From Sisyra terminalis (Eukaryota > Arthropoda > Insecta > Neuroptera > Sisyridae): 64,000 nt of DNA. Where the stretch lies: the NCBI GenBank assembly GCA_958496175.1, contig OY292274.1:14033689-14097688 (forward strand), in the 5' to 3' direction. The notes under the pieces were generated by a model, which saw only the letters and a list, made by a program, of their open reading frames with translations, ran no database searches and was not told the DNA's origin. Positions 61,587 to 64,000 of the stretch are shown in pieces. Every line of letters starts with the position of its first letter. Position 1 is the first letter of the stretch. The position numbers and the translations under genes are program-made.

Positions 61587-61815
61587 TAAGTCCATTTTTA
61601 ATGATTTTTTTTTTGTTTCATAAGGAGGGGAATACAAAATTCTATCCCGTGACAAACTGATAAATCATTTTAAATATGAAAATTTCAAAATAAAACATGA
61701 AACTAAAATCTGATATATGTACTTACTTTGGTAGCTAACATTCAATTTTTTCCTTCCCCTGTAACAACTGTTAAAATCAACTTAGCAGGTCAGCACTCTA
61801 AGCTGACGACATTCT
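61587..61815 (+). repeat. Dispersed repeat, partner of 8161-8395
   Basis: Second copy of the repeat described at 8161. It starts 'taagtccatttttaa' and continues through 'tgacaaactgataaat' to 'cagcactctaagctgacgac'. Same orientation, 53 kb away. Confidence 0.55.
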
Positions 61816-62895
61816 TTACCAAATTTTAACGATTATAAAAAAATGCCATTTATTAAAACAAATGTAAAATGAAACATTTATAGTCCCAAAATATCGACGA
61901 TAAAAAATATGGATGAAACAATTACTTTTAGATATTATTTTACCAAAATAATTTTTGAGCAAATTAAATATATTTTTCCAAATGGAACTCTTATAAAGAT
62001 TGATGACAAAATACGGCCGTTTATTTTACAGATATGCGTTTTTTGCTGCTTATAAACGACTTTCAAAAAAAAAATAAATAAGCTTTCGTTTTAAATTACA
62101 CCTTGCAAAATAGTATAAATTCGAGAAATATACTTGTATGAAAAATAACTAAATGGAAAAATCAGTTGAAGTTCTACGAAAAAGTATTAAAATATATCTC
62201 ATTTAAAAATATAATTGAAGGCTAAATCATTTGTAAAATTTAATTATAATACTAAATTTATAAGGTCAAATTATCGTTGCTAAAATGAATGTTGCTTATC
62301 GTAAACGTAAGATGAATCTTAAGGTATTTTAAGCTTCTGGTTTGAGATTAGTTTGATACTACTGAATAAAGGAAATTATAGTGTGTCTTAGGTATGTTAT
62401 CAATACACCACTTTCCACATTGTCCTTTCCTATAAGCTTAACGTGCGATTGTTATTAAGATTAATGAAGCTCGATTACCAAGCTTTATGTTTTCAGCGTG
62501 AATTTAGCGTCGCTTAAATCAAGTTCTCTAAGCTCGAATCCAGTGTTACTCAATCTTTATATCTACATGATTTCGTTTTGATGGTTGAGATTTGTCTTAC
62601 CTAATTTTGAAATGTCAAACAGTTTTGGTTCAAAAAATGTGATAACATTTTTTTGATAACAGTACTATAAGATATAGAGAAACAAAAAAGATTAAACTGT
62701 ATATTGATGTTTAGAATTAATTTGTGAAAACTATTATTCACTAAAGAAGGAAACATTTCACTGCGTGAAACTATCAGTGTCTCATGGTATGTAAGTTCTA
62801 TAAAAAAGTAACCCAAAGTTGCATAGTTTTCATTGTATATTCTTTATTATTTTTTTCGTGAAAAAACAAAAATAATAATATTTATCTTTCTATCA
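61816..62895. other. No feature recognised
   Basis: AT-rich non-coding sequence. The minus-strand frame at 62601-62816 is low-complexity and unrecognised. Confidence 0.55.
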
Positions 62896-62992
62896 CATTT
62901 TATTTAAATTGTAAAAGTTTACTTTATATTTGACTTTGTTTCATCACCTACACTTGATCACAAACAGAAAAAATGTGAGAATTTCATAAAAA
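62896..62992 (+). repeat. Dispersed repeat, partner of 24721-24820
   Basis: Second copy of the repeat at 24721, in the same orientation. Similarity ends abruptly after 'atttcataaaa'. Confidence 0.6.
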
Positions 62993-63159
62993 ATAGTTAA
63001 ACTAACTAAATTTTATATATAAAATTTATATATACAGAGCACTAAGCCGACCATATTTTTACTACTCATTACGATATTATTGATATTCTCGGTAATATTT
63101 TTTTCTTTAGCAACTTTTTAGTGTAAATTAACCACAATTTTGCAGTAAGAAAAAAAAAG

Positions 63160-63455
63160 AATATATTGAGACTCAAACCCATGTTCTATTGTACACATAG
63201 CGATTATAATATAGAACTACTGAATATTTGTATTAAAAAACTGTTTATATTTCAAAAAGACAATTTTTGTTCTTTAAAAAGAATTTACAGTCCTAATTTT
63301 TAGTTCAAACAAAAAAGTGTAATGATACTTTTTATAACTTTTAAAAACCTATCCACTGATATATCATACATCTAAAAAAATCAAAGTTTTACGTAGTGGA
63401 TACCTTCCCTTGAAACAAATATTTACCCTAAAATTAGGTTAAGAAATCTTTGATA
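63160..63455 (-). repeat. Helitron-like dispersed repeat, degraded copy C
   Basis: On the minus strand it runs from 'cctaattttagggtaaatat', matching copies A and B, through a shortened middle to 'gaaatataaac'. It then continues into a tRNA-like stretch ending GGGTTTGAGTC. Much of the middle of A and B, including the pyrimidine tract, is deleted. Confidence 0.45.
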
Positions 63456-63551
63456 CATTTTTGATCAAATAGAATTAAAACACGTACACTATGATGAGAA
63501 AAAGGCAAAGATAAAACGGACCAAATTCTGTTAATATAGATAAATTATATG

Positions 63552-64000
63552 CAGTGATGGATTTACGCCTAGGCCCGTGAGGCCCGGGCCTAGGGCATAA
63601 TTTAAAGGGTGGCAAAATTTTTGAAATGCCAAAATTTAAGAGGCGAAAAAAAGTTCGCACAAATATTAATTATCTTATTCTAGATACTCTGAGTATACAA
63701 TTGGCCGGGCGTAAAATAGCATACGAAAATTTCAATTTTTTTGATAATTTATCTGAAATAGATACAAACGAATTAAAAAATCTTGCTAATAAACTAGTCA
63801 GTAAATATCCTGACGGTTTGGAAGAGACGTTAGGCAATGAATGTATTCACTTACATTGTCAACTCAAAGATTCCTTAGCAAATACAGAAGATGTACGCTC
63901 TGCACAAAAAATATGCAATGTATTGCATTCACAGAGTCTTCGAGATGTTTATCCGAATGTGGACATTGCTCTTCGTATTTTTTGAGTATTCCGGCTACAA
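63552..64000 (+). mobile_element. hAT element, internally deleted, runs off the window
   Basis: It starts CAGTGATGGATTTACGCCTA and continues with the 'ggcccgtgaggcccgggcct' palindromic block typical of a widespread insect hAT family. Within about 75 bp the sequence passes directly into the C-terminal part of a transposase. The zinc finger and most of the catalytic domain are therefore missing by internal deletion. The right terminal repeat, and so the target duplication, lies beyond the window. Confidence 0.75.
63626..64000 (+). pseudogene. hAT transposase, C-terminal fragment
   Basis: This is the end of a hAT transposase of the type found in ZMYM1-like insect elements. The frame from 63626 begins 'MPKFKRRKKVRTNIN', corresponding to the Arg/Lys-rich linker that normally lies deep inside the protein. 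It continues with a helical segment ('NLSEIDTNELKNLANKLVSK', 'YPDGLEETLGNECIHLH'). It ends in the start of the hATC dimerisation region ('ICNVLHSQSLRDVYPNVDIA', then 'LRIF'). A TGA follows at once, but the next frame reads 'LSIPAT', the expected continuation, so one base has been lost in the T-run at 63968-63973. It lacks the N-terminal half, is frameshifted and is cut by the window edge. Not functional. Confidence 0.8.

Overview
This is a strongly AT-rich eukaryotic window, most likely from an insect or another arthropod. The evidence for that is its mixture of Tc1/mariner, hAT, Helitron, LINE and LTR relics and its promoter style. I found no bacterial gene architecture, rRNA, convincing tRNA or CRISPR array. 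I also found no host protein-coding gene I can recognise. The window reads as a long intergenic or intronic stretch whose identifiable content is almost entirely mobile-element debris.

Layout. 0-9 kb holds a fragment with a hammerhead-like motif (200-372), several members of one Helitron-like repeat family (736-1170, 2260-2560, 7890-8036), a broken Tc1 transposase (2575-3932) and a broken Helitron helicase (6370-7144). 9-17 kb holds an ITm (IS630-Tc1-mariner) transposase relic (11448-12165), a short hAT-type MITE (14884-15129), a candidate exon (15683-15960) and an element with hAT-like ends that contains a foldback (16283-16978). 17-30 kb is mostly featureless, apart from a partial foldback copy (23450-23834), short dispersed repeats near 24.7-25.7 kb and another Helitron-like copy (27345-27778). 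A well-preserved solo LTR follows at 30518-30968; its promoter carries a heat-shock element. 35420-36370 is a foldback element with a 154-bp MITE inserted in one arm, flanked by a perfect 9-bp target duplication.

40-60 kb is bracketed by two inverted copies of a 1.1-kb non-autonomous Helitron (40014-41166 and 59032-60150). Between them lie a 1.1-kb palindromic element with a second palindrome inserted in it (48535-49650), a small open frame (49714-49881), the 3' part of a LINE reverse transcriptase (50020-50560) and a GC-richer island (50740-51009). The right edge holds another Helitron-like copy and the start of an internally deleted hAT element.

The most interesting signals are four occurrences of a hammerhead-like core (CTGANGA, stem, GAAA) inside palindromic elements, the hsp-like promoter in the solo LTR, and the nested palindromes. 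Nothing here works together as a pathway; the relationships between features are insertion order and shared repeat family.
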